64,000 nucleotides of DNA from Anaerotruncus colihominis (GTDB lineage Bacteria > Bacillota > Clostridia > Oscillospirales > Ruminococcaceae): positions 992,001-1,056,000 of the forward strand of contig CP102255.1 in the NCBI GenBank assembly GCA_025146135.1. Direction: 5' to 3'. Shown one piece after another: positions 1 through 8,700 of this stretch (position 1 is the first letter of the stretch; every line of letters begins with the position of its first letter). Both the position numbers and the translations under genes were made by a program. Below the pieces are notes generated by a model. That model was not told the origin of the DNA. It did not search any database and saw only the letters and a program-made list of their open reading frames with translations.

Positions 1-1
1 C

Positions 2-931
2 ATCCTGTATCCGCTGGCCCTGGCCCTGACCCGGCAGGCACAGGGCCGTTCTGATTTTTGCGCCCTTTCCCGGACGCTGATGATCGGCGTGGCATGGGGA
101 CCGGCCTTCGGCGGTGTGGCGACACCCATCGCCACCGGGGCCAATCTGGTGGCGATCAGCCATTTACAGGAACATGCCGGAGTATCGGTTAGCTTCGGTC
201 AATGGATGGCGGTCGGCGTACCCATCGCCATAACACTGCTGGCGGCCGGCTGGCTGTTGCTGGCCCGGGAACTGCCCGATGGCCAAAAGCTGGAGCCGGT
301 GGGGATGCCTCCACCCTTTGGCTGGAAGGAGGGGCTGCTGCTGGCGGATTTTTTGCTGGCGGTGCTTCTGTGGATTTTCGGGGAACGAGTCGGACTTTCC
401 AGCCATCATGTGGCGCTGCTGGCCGGCCTGTTCCTGTTTTTGCCCGGGGTGAAGGTTCTGGAGTGGAAAGAGAGTGTCCAGAAGGTCAGTTGGGATTCCA
501 TTTTATTGATTTGCAGCGGTATCCTGCTGGGCGAGCTGCTTTACCAATATGGGATAGCCGAATGGATGGCCCGGCTCCTTTTCTGGGAACCGCTGCTGCA
601 AACGGGATTGTTCTTTACCGGATTTTATATTGTCCTCACCGTGTCGGTGCTGAAAATTCTGTTCAGCAGCAACACTGTGGCCGGGGTCATCCTGGTGCCG
701 GTGATGGTCACGCTGGCCCAACGGCTGGGGGCAGGGGTCTGGGGGCTGGTTGCGCCCTGCGTTTTCTCCTCCGCCCTTTCCTTTATAGTAATTACCTCCA
801 GCCCCGTGAATGTCATCCCATTCGCCGCCGGTTACTTTACGCCGGGGGAGATGGCCCGCCGCGGCATCGTGATGACGCTGATCGCCGCAGCCGTCATCGG
901 GTTTTGGCTGACGGTACTGCAAGTACGTTGA
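2..931 (+). CDS. Anion permease of the ArsB/DASS (SLC13-like) superfamily, 5' end outside the window
   Basis: The reading frame is open from base 2, so the gene starts before the window; about 309 codons remain. The protein is almost entirely hydrophobic, with about eight predicted membrane helices. It contains a Gly/Ala/Thr-rich re-entrant stretch (GGVATPIATGANLVAI) and, near the C-terminus, SSNTVAGVILVPVMV followed by SSPVNVIPFAAGYF. These resemble the paired SNT-type motifs of DASS/SLC13 carboxylate, sulfate and related anion transporters. Family membership is inferred from these motifs and topology; the substrate cannot be read. A strong GC-rich hairpin follows the stop. No partner gene is visible. 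Confidence 0.75.
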   Translation: MLYPLALALTRQAQGRSDFCALSRTLMIGVAWGPAFGGVATPIATGANLVAISHLQEHAGVSVSFGQWMAVGVPIAITLLAAGWLLLARELPDGQKLEPVGMPPPFGWKEGLLLADFLLAVLLWIFGERVGLSSHHVALLAGLFLFLPGVKVLEWKESVQKVSWDSILLICSGILLGELLYQYGIAEWMARLLFWEPLLQTGLFFTGFYIVLTVSVLKILFSSNTVAGVILVPVMVTLAQRLGAGVWGLVAPCVFSSALSFIVITSSPVNVIPFAAGYFTPGEMARRGIVMTLIAAAVIGFWLTVLQVR

Positions 932-1005
932 ATAAGGAAGGCCGGCGCATGAGACAGCTCTGCCGGAGTGCCAGTCGATGCGTCTGCGCTATTTAAATTC
1001 AAGAA

Positions 1006-1049
1006 GGGCCGCCCGCCTGCGCTAATCTGCGCAGGCGGGCGGCCCCTTT
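1006..1049. terminator. Strong GC hairpin after the anion permease
   Basis: A perfect 17-bp inverted repeat (1006-1022 with 1029-1045, 6-nt loop) lies about 75 bp after the permease stop. The following T-run is short, so termination relies on the stem. Confidence 0.6.
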
Positions 1050-1097
1050 GCAGGACGTTGCATCAAATCGACAACCCAAAACGGACGAAGTCTTGCG

Positions 1098-1133
1098 AAA
1101 AAGCCCTGAAACCATATGGTTTCAGGGCTTTTT
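1098..1133 (-). terminator. Rho-independent terminator of the minus-strand tRNA cluster
   Basis: A perfect 16-bp inverted repeat with an ATAT loop sits just after the CCA end of the last tRNA. It has A-runs and T-runs on its flanks and so reads as an intrinsic terminator on the minus strand. Confidence 0.85.
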
Positions 1134-1136
1134 CAG

Positions 1137-1212
1137 TGGAGCGGGTTACGAGGCTCGAACTCGCTACCTCCACCTTGGCAAGGTGGCGCTCTACCAGATG
1201 AGCTAAACCCGC
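1137..1212 (-). tRNA. tRNA-Gly(GCC)
   Basis: Full cloverleaf with a GCGGGTT/AACCCGC acceptor, anticodon loop TTGCCAA (anticodon GCC), and an encoded CCA end. It is the last gene of a Val-Asp-Phe-Gly cluster and is identical to the tRNA-Gly at 52265-52340. Confidence 0.97.
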
Positions 1213-1215
1213 AAA

Positions 1216-1291
<76 letters not shown>

Positions 1292-1322
1292 GTAAGCACT
1301 GGCAAAGCTTATAGAAGAAAGA

Positions 1323-1399
1323 TGGCGACCCGGATGGGGCTCGAACCCACGACCTCTAGCGTGACAGGCTAGCGTTCTAACCAACTGAACTACCGGGCC
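1323..1399 (-). tRNA. tRNA-Asp(GTC)
   Basis: Cloverleaf with a GGCCCGG acceptor, anticodon GTC in CTGTCAC, and an encoded CCA. It differs from the copy at 52104-52180 by one base in the D-loop region. Confidence 0.97.
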
Positions 1400-1403
1400 A
1401 TAC

Positions 1404-1479
1404 TGGTGGGAACTACAGGGCTCGAACCTGTGACCCTCTGCTTGTAAGGCAGATGCTCTCCCAGCTGAGCTAAGCTCCC
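1404..1479 (-). tRNA. tRNA-Val(TAC)
   Basis: Cloverleaf with a GGGAGCT acceptor, anticodon TAC in CTTACAA, and an encoded CCA. It is the first gene of the minus-strand cluster, directly downstream of a consensus promoter. Confidence 0.97.
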
Positions 1480-1521
1480 ACATTTGCCTTTTGGATGTGG
1501 CATCCACAAGCGACGAAATTT

Positions 1522-1550
1522 ATTATACTATGCCTGTCCGGAAAAGTCAA
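1522..1550 (-). promoter_or_regulatory. Sigma-A promoter of the tRNA cluster
   Basis: On the minus strand, TTGACT (1545-1550), a 17-base spacer and TATAAT (1522-1527) lie about 40 bp upstream of tRNA-Val. Confidence 0.85.
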
Positions 1551-1737
1551 CCATTTTAAATAGATTTTTTTAAAAATCTACAATTTTTGAAGCTAAAAAC
1601 TGAAACGCTGAAAAATGGACTGTGAAGGGATAGATTTTCTGAGCAGGCCGGCGTATGATTGAGGCGCTGTCCGCACACACTAAAAGCAGGCGGCGCGCAG
1701 CCATTGCCGCCGAATTTTTTTCAGGGAGGCGCGCAGA

Positions 1738-1956
1738 ATGCATGCGTTCGAAAAAAACAGATATATCCATCCCGAGGGTCCGGGCCGTAAGATCCTGCAT
1801 GGCAATTACGCGCGGATTGACCCGAACGCAGAGGTTACAAGTGCTTTTATCAATCAGGCAATCTCCCAGGTCGAAGGATACCGAAACGGGACACCAATCG
1901 TCGACGAGGATGATGTGATCCGCGCACGCAATTGGGTGAATGAAAACAAATTGTAA
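1738..1956 (+). CDS. Small 72-aa protein, possibly DUF3787-like
   Basis: The ATG has a good SD (GGGAGG, 9 bp upstream) and the frame ends at a bidirectional terminator, so the gene is well delimited. The protein is hydrophilic with no signal peptide. Its C-terminus (VDEDDVIRARNWVNENKL) resembles that of short clostridial DUF3787 proteins, some of which have been described as spore-surface proteins. That link is a recollection of the C-terminal pattern and not an alignment. No operon partner is visible. Confidence 0.7.
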   Translation: MHAFEKNRYIHPEGPGRKILHGNYARIDPNAEVTSAFINQAISQVEGYRNGTPIVDEDDVIRARNWVNENKL

Positions 1957-1990
1957 AAAACCGGCCGGATATTCCGGCCGGTTTTTATTT
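1956..1990. terminator. Bidirectional terminator
   Basis: A 13-bp stem (1956-1968 with 1974-1986) has A- and T-runs on its flanks. It serves the 72-aa gene and the convergent comEA-like gene. Confidence 0.9.
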
Positions 1991-2016
1991 TCAGGGCTCA
2001 AACATGGATACAGTCC

Positions 2017-2388
2017 CTAGTCAAACGCTAAAAAAGGGCGGAGATTTTTGAGCGTCTGCTCCCCGATCCCTTCGATTTCTAAGAGCTGTTCCGGCGTATG
2101 GATACGGCCAAAACGAGAGATATACTCCCGGATCGCCTTCGCCCGTGCCGGACCGATACCTGGCAGTTGTGTCAGTTCCTCCTCTGAGGCTGAGTTAATG
2201 CGCACCACAAGCCCTTCAAGCTCGGGATACGGGTTGAGAACGGGCGCGGGAGTGAAACGAATCGAAGCGGGAACTTCAGGCGGGGCGGAAGCAACGCCAT
2301 ACCATATGAGGGCAGCGGTTAGAACAAGCGCCAGAAAACCGACGGTTCCATATCCGATTTTCCACCGCGCGCCGTTCTTTCTTTGCAT
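2017..2388 (-). CDS. ComEA-like helix-hairpin-helix DNA-binding protein
   Basis: The protein has 123 aa. An N-terminal membrane segment (about residues 14-33) is followed by a short linker and a C-terminal tandem helix-hairpin-helix module (about 62-120) with NSASEEELTQLPGIGPARAKAI and LLEIEGIGEQTL. This is the arrangement of ComEA, the membrane-anchored DNA receptor of natural transformation. It is shorter than B. subtilis ComEA and stands alone, without comEB or comEC, so a role in DNA uptake is inferred from the domain only. Confidence 0.8.
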   Translation of the reverse strand: MQRKNGARWKIGYGTVGFLALVLTAALIWYGVASAPPEVPASIRFTPAPVLNPYPELEGLVVRINSASEEELTQLPGIGPARAKAIREYISRFGRIHTPEQLLEIEGIGEQTLKNLRPFLAFD

Positions 2389-2449
2389 GACGGATTGTCC
2401 CCCTGCCGAAATTTTGTCGAATTCAGCATATCACAAAATTGCGCGAATG

Positions 2450-3103
2450 TCACGCGATATACAGCAATACAAGAAAATAATGACAGAGACTTCCTGCGAT
2501 TACGAACAGATGGAAGATCTCGTGAAAGCCAAAGCGTTCGGATAGGTTGGGGCGCTTAATCATATAGATCAGGCCGCCGGCGGTATAAAGCAGTCCGCCG
2601 GCCGCGAGCAGCGCGACAGCAGGAACAGGCAGCGCGGCGAGCGCCGGCAGGTCGATTGCGATAGCCCATCCAAGCAGAAGGTATAATGTGGTGCCAAGCC
2701 AGCGCGGGGCATTGATCCAACAGAGTTTCATGACGATGCCTGCCAGCGCGACGCTCCAGATAACCGCGGTGAATACCTCCGCGCGCGGCGCGGGCAGCAG
2801 CCCAAGCAGCAGCGGCGTATAAGTGCCGGCGATCAGCACAAAAATCATCGCATGGTCAAGTTTGCGCAGCACAACCAGCACGTTGGCGGCGGCTCGTGAA
2901 AAATGATAGATGCCGCTGGCGCTGTAAAGCGCGATCAGCGACAGGCAGAACAGGATACAGGAGACAGCGTTAAGCGGATTCTGCCCCGGTGTCAGCGCCA
3001 ACTGGATTGCCATAGCCACCAATCCGATCAGGGATAAGGCCGCGCCGATAAAGTGGGAGTAGCTGCTGATTGGATCGCGGGCCTTCTGAAAGATTCTGGG
3101 CAT
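2450..3103 (-). CDS. Hemolysin III/TrhA-type PAQR membrane protein
   Basis: About 217 aa with seven predicted helices. It begins RIFQKARDPISSYSHFIGA and has the SGIYHF and HAMIFVLIAGTYTP motifs and a final FHLFVIAGSLCHYF that are typical of the YqfA/hemolysin III branch of PAQR proteins. The conserved His and Asp residues probably bind a metal. The ATG at 3103 has AGAGGTG eight bases upstream; an in-frame GTG at 3112 has no room for an SD. The family is certain enough; the cellular role (membrane homeostasis or haemolysin-like) is not. Confidence 0.88.
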   Translation of the reverse strand: MPRIFQKARDPISSYSHFIGAALSLIGLVAMAIQLALTPGQNPLNAVSCILFCLSLIALYSASGIYHFSRAAANVLVVLRKLDHAMIFVLIAGTYTPLLLGLLPAPRAEVFTAVIWSVALAGIVMKLCWINAPRWLGTTLYLLLGWAIAIDLPALAALPVPAVALLAAGGLLYTAGGLIYMIKRPNLSERFGFHEIFHLFVIAGSLCHYFLVLLYIA

Positions 3104-3156
3104 AATAAACACCTCTAAAACTCGTAATGTAGTTTTTATAACTACTTAATATATTT

Positions 3157-3184
3157 ATTATATATCAAATGATTGAAAAATCAA
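3157..3184 (-). promoter_or_regulatory. Promoter of the hemolysin III gene
   Basis: On the minus strand, TTGATT (3179-3184), 16 bases and TATAAT (3157-3162). Downstream of it, GTAGTT..AACTAC (3129-3145) forms an inverted repeat in the leader that could be an operator. Confidence 0.65.
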
Positions 3185-3191
3185 TAGAATA

Positions 3192-3220
3192 TTGCGGTTG
3201 ATATTAATTTTATATATAAT
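3192..3220 (+). promoter_or_regulatory. Promoter of the DUF1836 gene
   Basis: TTGCGG (3192-3197), 17 bases and TATAAT (3215-3220), about 28 bp before the start codon and divergent from the hemolysin III promoter. Confidence 0.65.
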
Positions 3221-3248
3221 GGATATAACAAGATGTGGAGGCGATCCG

Positions 3249-3791
3249 ATGAAACCGTTTGACGAAATTCTGGAACAGGCATTCCGGGACGCTGATTTGC
3301 AGGCTGCCGATGTGCCGCGCATCGACCTGTATATGGACCAGATTCTGACTCTGGTCGACGAGGGGCTTGCGCGCAACAAGCGCCTGCCGGACGACAAGCT
3401 ACTGACAAAGACAATGGTCAACAATTACAGCAAGGAACGCCTTATTATGCCCGTCCGCGGCAAGAAGTATTCCCGCGGCCAGGTAATGCAGTTATTGTGT
3501 ATTCTGACACTCAAGCAGCAGCTTGCGCTTTCCGATATTAAAAAGCTTGTTTCATGCGGGCAGGACGAAATAGACTTTGAACATGCATATACGCAGGCGC
3601 TTTTAATGAAAGAGCGATTGCGCGGGCGTCTGCCCGAACTGCTGCGCGAGTTGGTTCAGCCGGACGGTGAAATGCCCGGCGCGCGTGAGACGCTTTTGGC
3701 GCGTTCGCTTGCGCTTTGCGCTGCGGCCACGCAGATGCGCCGCGTGTGCGAGGGGCTGATCGACTCCTGGCAGAAGGATGAAAACATATAA
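3249..3791 (+). CDS. DUF1836 (YkrK-type) putative regulator
   Basis: 180 aa from the ATG with GTGGAG just upstream. After an N-terminal helical part comes a region typical of DUF1836: KLLTKTMVNNYSKERLI followed by RGKKYSRGQVMQLLCILTLKQQLALSDIKKL. This resembles a MerR-like winged helix for DNA binding. No effector domain is seen. It is divergent from the hemolysin III gene with a promoter facing each way, so control of that neighbour is possible but unproven. Confidence 0.85.
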   Translation: MKPFDEILEQAFRDADLQAADVPRIDLYMDQILTLVDEGLARNKRLPDDKLLTKTMVNNYSKERLIMPVRGKKYSRGQVMQLLCILTLKQQLALSDIKKLVSCGQDEIDFEHAYTQALLMKERLRGRLPELLRELVQPDGEMPGARETLLARSLALCAAATQMRRVCEGLIDSWQKDENI

Positions 3792-4102
3792 AAGCGGCGG
3801 CCAAAAGGGCCGGACGGCAGCGCCGTCCGGCCCTTTTGGCCGCCGCTTTCAGCGGACCCTGTCCGGTGTTTTGGACAGATGCGTTTTTTGAATGTTTTAA
3901 GTGTGAATATGCCCGCGCATGAAGAACAGACGAGAAAGCGGCGTCCATCCCGGCGCAGAAAGCGCAGGCCATAAACGGCCGCATCACGCTGCGCGTGAAA
4001 GACGGACATTTGCCCGCGCTGTCCGCAGTGCGGGCAGCGAATATTGACCGTTCCCGATGGTACTATATTTGTATGGATACTGAATATATTTTTTAGGAGC
4101 AT
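3656..4102 (-). CDS. Small zinc-ribbon protein, C-terminus probably degraded
   Basis: The first 70 residues look real: CPHCGQ (Cys23, Cys26) and FLVCSSCAGIF (Cys59, Cys62) frame a zinc ribbon of the kind found in short Firmicutes membrane-associated zinc-ribbon proteins. After about residue 75 the frame runs antisense through the 28-bp terminator and into the end of the DUF1836 gene. That tail is unlikely to be functional and suggests that the original stop was lost. No clear SD precedes the ATG. It could be a decaying gene; the alternative is chance. Confidence 0.4.
   Translation of the reverse strand: MLLKNIFSIHTNIVPSGTVNIRCPHCGQRGQMSVFHAQRDAAVYGLRFLRRDGRRFLVCSSCAGIFTLKTFKKRICPKHRTGSAESGGQKGRTALPSGPFGRRFYMFSSFCQESISPSHTRRICVAAAQSASERAKSVSRAPGISPSG
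3791..3849. terminator. 28-bp perfect inverted repeat terminator
   Basis: Bases 3791-3818 pair perfectly with 3822-3849 around a 3-nt loop; the left arm starts at the last base of the DUF1836 stop. This is far longer than a usual intrinsic terminator. Confidence 0.75.
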
Positions 4103-4244
4103 GGAGCGTCCCCCTCACACTTGCTTGCACAGCATAAGTACGGCGCTTTTTTCTGAATTTTAACAAAGTCGCTGCTGCTTATTTACTAGTTTATACAAAA
4201 TGTTGAAAATGTCAATGACGATCACGGAAAGTTTTGCCGGGCTA

Positions 4245-4273
4245 TTGACCTGCCGGTGCGTAACGTGTAAAAT
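4245..4273 (+). promoter_or_regulatory. Promoter of the GHL10 lipoprotein
   Basis: TTGACC (4245-4250), 17 bases and TAAAAT (4268-4273), 33 bp before the start codon. Confidence 0.75.
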
Positions 4274-4306
4274 TATGACGAATGCTTGCGAGAAGGAGTC
4301 GAACGC

Positions 4307-5596
4307 ATGAAAAAGGTTTTGAGCGTGATATTATCGGTGCTGATGCTGGCTGTGGCTGGCTGCGGCCAGATTGCCGCGGGCGCGTCGTCCGGCGGGGAAG
4401 AAACGCCGGTTACGCTGAACCGTCCGGAGCACACGAGCGTATACGGCGTTGAAGCGCCCGACAGCCGCGACAGGCAGGCGCTCGGCGGCGCGCATACCGC
4501 GGTGCTTTCCTCGTCGGTTAACGGCGAGGTGCGCGGCGTGTGGATCTCCTATCTGACGCTTGAGCCGATGATCAAGGGAAAAACACAGGCGCAGTTTGTA
4601 AAGAACATCGGGGACGCGTTTGACCAGGCGGCCGACTTTGGATTCAATACGGTATTTGTCCACGCGCGGCCTTTTGGCGACGCGCTTTATAAGTCCGAAT
4701 ATTTCCCCTGGTCCCGTTATTTGACAGGTGAGGAGGGGCGCGACCCCGGTTACGACCCGCTGGAATTGATGGTTTCGCTCGCACATGAACGCGGTCTGCG
4801 TATTGAGGCGTGGATCAATCCCTATCGGGTACGGCTCGACGACAAGCCCATGTCGGCGGACAACCAGGCGAAAAAATGGCTGGCCAGCGGCAATGACGGC
4901 GCGCTCGCATGGAATGGCGGCGTTTATTACAATCCCGGCAGCGCCGCGGCGCGCGAGCTGATTGTAAACGGCGTGCGGGAGATTGTGGAAAATTATGATG
5001 TTGACGGTATTCATTTCGACGATTACTTTTACCCGACTACAGATTTGACGTTTGACGCGGCGACCTATCAGGCGTCCGGCAGCAGTCTGACGCAGGCCGA
5101 CTGGCGGCGTGAGAATGTCAACAAGCTGGTGCATGACGTTTACGCCGCTGTGAAGGAGGCCAATCCCGATTGTCTGTTCGGCATCAGCCCGCAGGGCAAT
5201 GTGGACATCAACTACAACGGTCAGTTTGCCGATGTGCGCACCTGGGTTTCCGAGCCGGGATATGTCGACTATATCTGTCCGCAGATTTATTATGGTTACC
5301 GCAACGGCACCGCTCCTTACGCGGAAACGGTCGCTCTGTGGGACAGCATGATTAAGGTCGATACCATCAAACTGTATGTCGGCATCGCTGCATACAAGGT
5401 CGGTACGGTCGATACCTGGGCCGGCGAGGGAAAGAACGAGTGGATTGATACGACGGACATTCTGGCGCGTATGGTCAAGACGGCCCGCAAGGCGGAGCAT
5501 TATGGCGGCATTGTAATTTACAGCTATGAATCGCTGTTCGGCGATGTGTCTGAACAGATGAAGATCGAGCGCAACAACCTGAAAAAAGTATTTTGA
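4307..5596 (+). CDS. GHL10 (DUF187) glycosyl hydrolase-like lipoprotein
   Basis: 429 aa from the ATG that follows AGAAGGAG by eight bases. The lipoprotein signal ends in VAGC, with Cys19 as the lipidation site. The rest is a GHL10 TIM-barrel domain: EVRGVWISYLTLEPMI, FNTVFVHARPFGDALYKSEYFPWS, GLRIEAWINPYRV, DGIHFDDYFYP and VDYICPQIYYGY. Members are thought to act on cell-wall or other polysaccharides outside the cell; the substrate is unknown. The next gene carries a related domain, so both may work on the envelope. Confidence 0.9.
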   Translation: MKKVLSVILSVLMLAVAGCGQIAAGASSGGEETPVTLNRPEHTSVYGVEAPDSRDRQALGGAHTAVLSSSVNGEVRGVWISYLTLEPMIKGKTQAQFVKNIGDAFDQAADFGFNTVFVHARPFGDALYKSEYFPWSRYLTGEEGRDPGYDPLELMVSLAHERGLRIEAWINPYRVRLDDKPMSADNQAKKWLASGNDGALAWNGGVYYNPGSAAARELIVNGVREIVENYDVDGIHFDDYFYPTTDLTFDAATYQASGSSLTQADWRRENVNKLVHDVYAAVKEANPDCLFGISPQGNVDINYNGQFADVRTWVSEPGYVDYICPQIYYGYRNGTAPYAETVALWDSMIKVDTIKLYVGIAAYKVGTVDTWAGEGKNEWIDTTDILARMVKTARKAEHYGGIVIYSYESLFGDVSEQMKIERNNLKKVF

Positions 5597-5731
5597 CCCG
5601 GCCGATGAGACAGGACGCGCGGCCTGCCCGCCTTACAAAGCAGGCTGCGCGGTAAGTCTGTGCGGTATATCGCCGCGCCGCGGATATAACCAGGCCCGGC
5701 GGATCGGTCCGCCGGGGCGGGGAGGCAAGCT

Positions 5732-8700
5732 GTGTTTAAAGACGCCCCCAATCGAAAAAAACTGATCCTCGTCCTGTCGGCAGTGTTCGTTTCTCTGACA
5801 CTGCTGACGGGCGTTTTGGCTTATCTGAGCGGTCCGCTTACGGAGCTTGCGCAGGGGCCGGCGCAAAGCGAAGGCTCCGGGCCTTCGGAGAGCCGGCCGG
5901 ACGGCGAACAGGGGATGGATGGTGAAATCTCCGAACAGGACGGACAGACAGCGGATTCTTCGCAGGCGTCTGTGCCGCCGGACGTCTCCGCTGAGAACCC
6001 CGCGCCGCCGGACGCGTCGTCCGCGCCGCCGGATACGGCCGGGGAGACGGGGACGGACAGTTCGGATAACGGACAGGCGGACGAGCCTGTTTATTTCAAC
6101 GTGCCGACCGAGATGCGCGGCGTGATGATCTCCGCGGGGACCGATTATCTGACGAACGGGACGGATGTGAGCGCGCAGGAGCTTGCCACGCAGCTTGATG
6201 AAGCGCTTGCCGCCGCGCAGCAGCTCACGATGAACACAGTCATCATCGACACGCAGTACGGCGACAGCGTCCTGTTTGAGAGCAGCGCGCTGGAGAGCGC
6301 GCCGCTTGGGCTTGACGTGACGGAGTATCTCTGCGCAAAGGCGCGTGAAATGGGTTTTTACGTCTATGCGACATATGATGTCTCAACCCGTTCGGGCGGA
6401 GAGGGGCTGACCGCCGACGGCGCGGCTCTTGACGACCTGGCGGAAAATATCGGCGCGTTTGCCGAAGCGTACAAGCCGGACGGCATTCTGCTCGACGGCT
6501 ATGAGTGCGCGGACAGCCCGGCGGCCTATGCCGGTTATCTGCAAAGCGGCGGCGGGATGGGCTATGAAGCGTATCAGCGCCAGGTCCCGCGCGCGCTGCT
6601 CGAGACGGCGGCCGCAGCGGTGCGTGAGAATGCGCCGGGCGTACAGGTCGGGCTTTATACGCAGGCGGTCTGGCAGAACAGCGACGCCGACCCGGACGGC
6701 TCCGATACGAAGGCTGAAACGACGGCTCTCGGCACGGGCAACGCAGATACGCGCGCCTTTGTAAAGGACGGGCTGTTTGATTTTGTGATGGTCAAAAACT
6801 ACGGCTCCACGAACGAGGAGACGGCGCGGTTCGGCGTTGTTGCGGCGTGGTGGGCCGGCGTTGTCGACGGTACGGATACAAAGCTTTATATGATGCACGC
6901 CGCCGACCGTGTTGGGACGCAGTCGGTCGGCTGGACGGTTTATGAGCAGCTCACGGCGCAGATAATCCGCCTTGAGGAGGCAGGCGGCAGCTCTGGCAGC
7001 GCGTTTAATTCGCTCGCGGCCCTGCGCAGCGACCCCGGAGGCAGCACGACGACGCTGATCCAGTATTTAAACGACGAGATCAACGAGCAGTGGGTGCTCA
7101 CGCAGCTCGCTGTCACAAAGCCGGCGGAGCTGACCTTTACGACACAGGAACAAACCGTCACCTTCCAGGGCGCCTCCGACCCGCAGGCGGATGTGACGCT
7201 CAACGGGGAAAAAATTCCGACGAACGAAAGCGGTTACTTTACAATCCGCGAGGAACTCAAGGCGGGACTGAATACCTTTACGATCGAACACAAGGGCAAG
7301 AGCCTGACTTACAACATCACGCGCATCGTGCAGGTCATCAAGGAGGTCAGCCCGACAGGGAAAATTTCCGTAGACGGCGGGATGCAGGTGTCCGTCTCCG
7401 CACTGGCTTATGAGGGCGCGCAGGTGACGGCGAGCGTGGGCGGGCAGACGATCCAGCTCACCGAAACGGAGGACGACACGGACGAGGCCGAGCGCGATTC
7501 GGGCTACCGGCTGTATGTCGGCGTATTTACAGCGCCGAGCGCGTCGGCGACCGCTACCTCGATGGGCAATATTACCTTTACCGCCACTGCCCAGGGAGAG
7601 ACACAGACGATGCAGGGTGCGTCCGTCACTGTCAACAAGCTCGCCGTGATGGGCGACGGCGCGGTCGTTTATGTTACCGCGGACCAGGCCGAGACGTTCC
7701 CGACCGACACGCTCAACGACAATTCAAATCCGAATTATTTCCCGCTGCCGCAGGGAACGGTTGACAAGACGTATGGCGACGAGATCGTTTATAAAAACGG
7801 CAGCGTGACCAAGACCTATTGGAAGCTGGAATCGGGCGTGCGCGTCTATTCCTCCGATATCAAGGCGAGCGGCGGAGCTATGCCGGATCAGAACGTTATT
7901 TCCGATATGCGTATCAAGACTTCCGGTTCGTATACGACTGTCACGCTCGATATGACACAGAAGGTCCCCTACAAAGTGGAGTACGACGGCAGCCGCCTTG
8001 TGTTCCGGTTCCAATACACGGCTGAAACGCCCGGTTCCGCCGATGGAAAGGGCATCTTTGAGTCCGCCTCGTGGGATGGGTCAAATCTGGTGCTGACGCT
8101 TAAAAAGGCGGGTGGCTTCATCGGATACAGAGCGTATTATGAGGGCGACAGCCTGAACCTGCGCTTTCACAATTCCCCGGGCGGCCTTTCGGGCGCGCGG
8201 GTGGTCGTGGACCCAGGACACGGCGGAAACGACCCGGGCGCGGAGGGTTTCTATCCGGGCAAGGACGAAGCGGATATCAACTACGCGATCGCTGAAAAGC
8301 TCGTAGCGGACCTCAAGAGCCAGGGCGCGTCCGTGCTGATGACGCAGCCGGGCTCCACGATGGCCACGCGTCTGGCGGCCGCGCGTTCCTTCAATGCGCA
8401 GGTGCTTGTCAGCGTCCACAGCAACACCGCGCCGAACAGCTCGGCCAAGGGAACGGAGGTTTACTATTTCTATCCGTTTGCAAAACAGCTTGCCGCCAAT
8501 ATATCCGCAAATGTGGCGTCGGCGCTCGGCACGGACAACCGCGGCGCGAAAGCCGGGCTTTACTACATGACGCGCGAAAGCCAGTTTGCTTGCGTGTTGG
8601 CTGAGATTGGATTTTTGTCGAATGACGACGAATATACAAAGATGATCAATTCCAAATATCAAAACCGTATCGCAGAAGCGATTGCAAACGGCGTAAGCGC

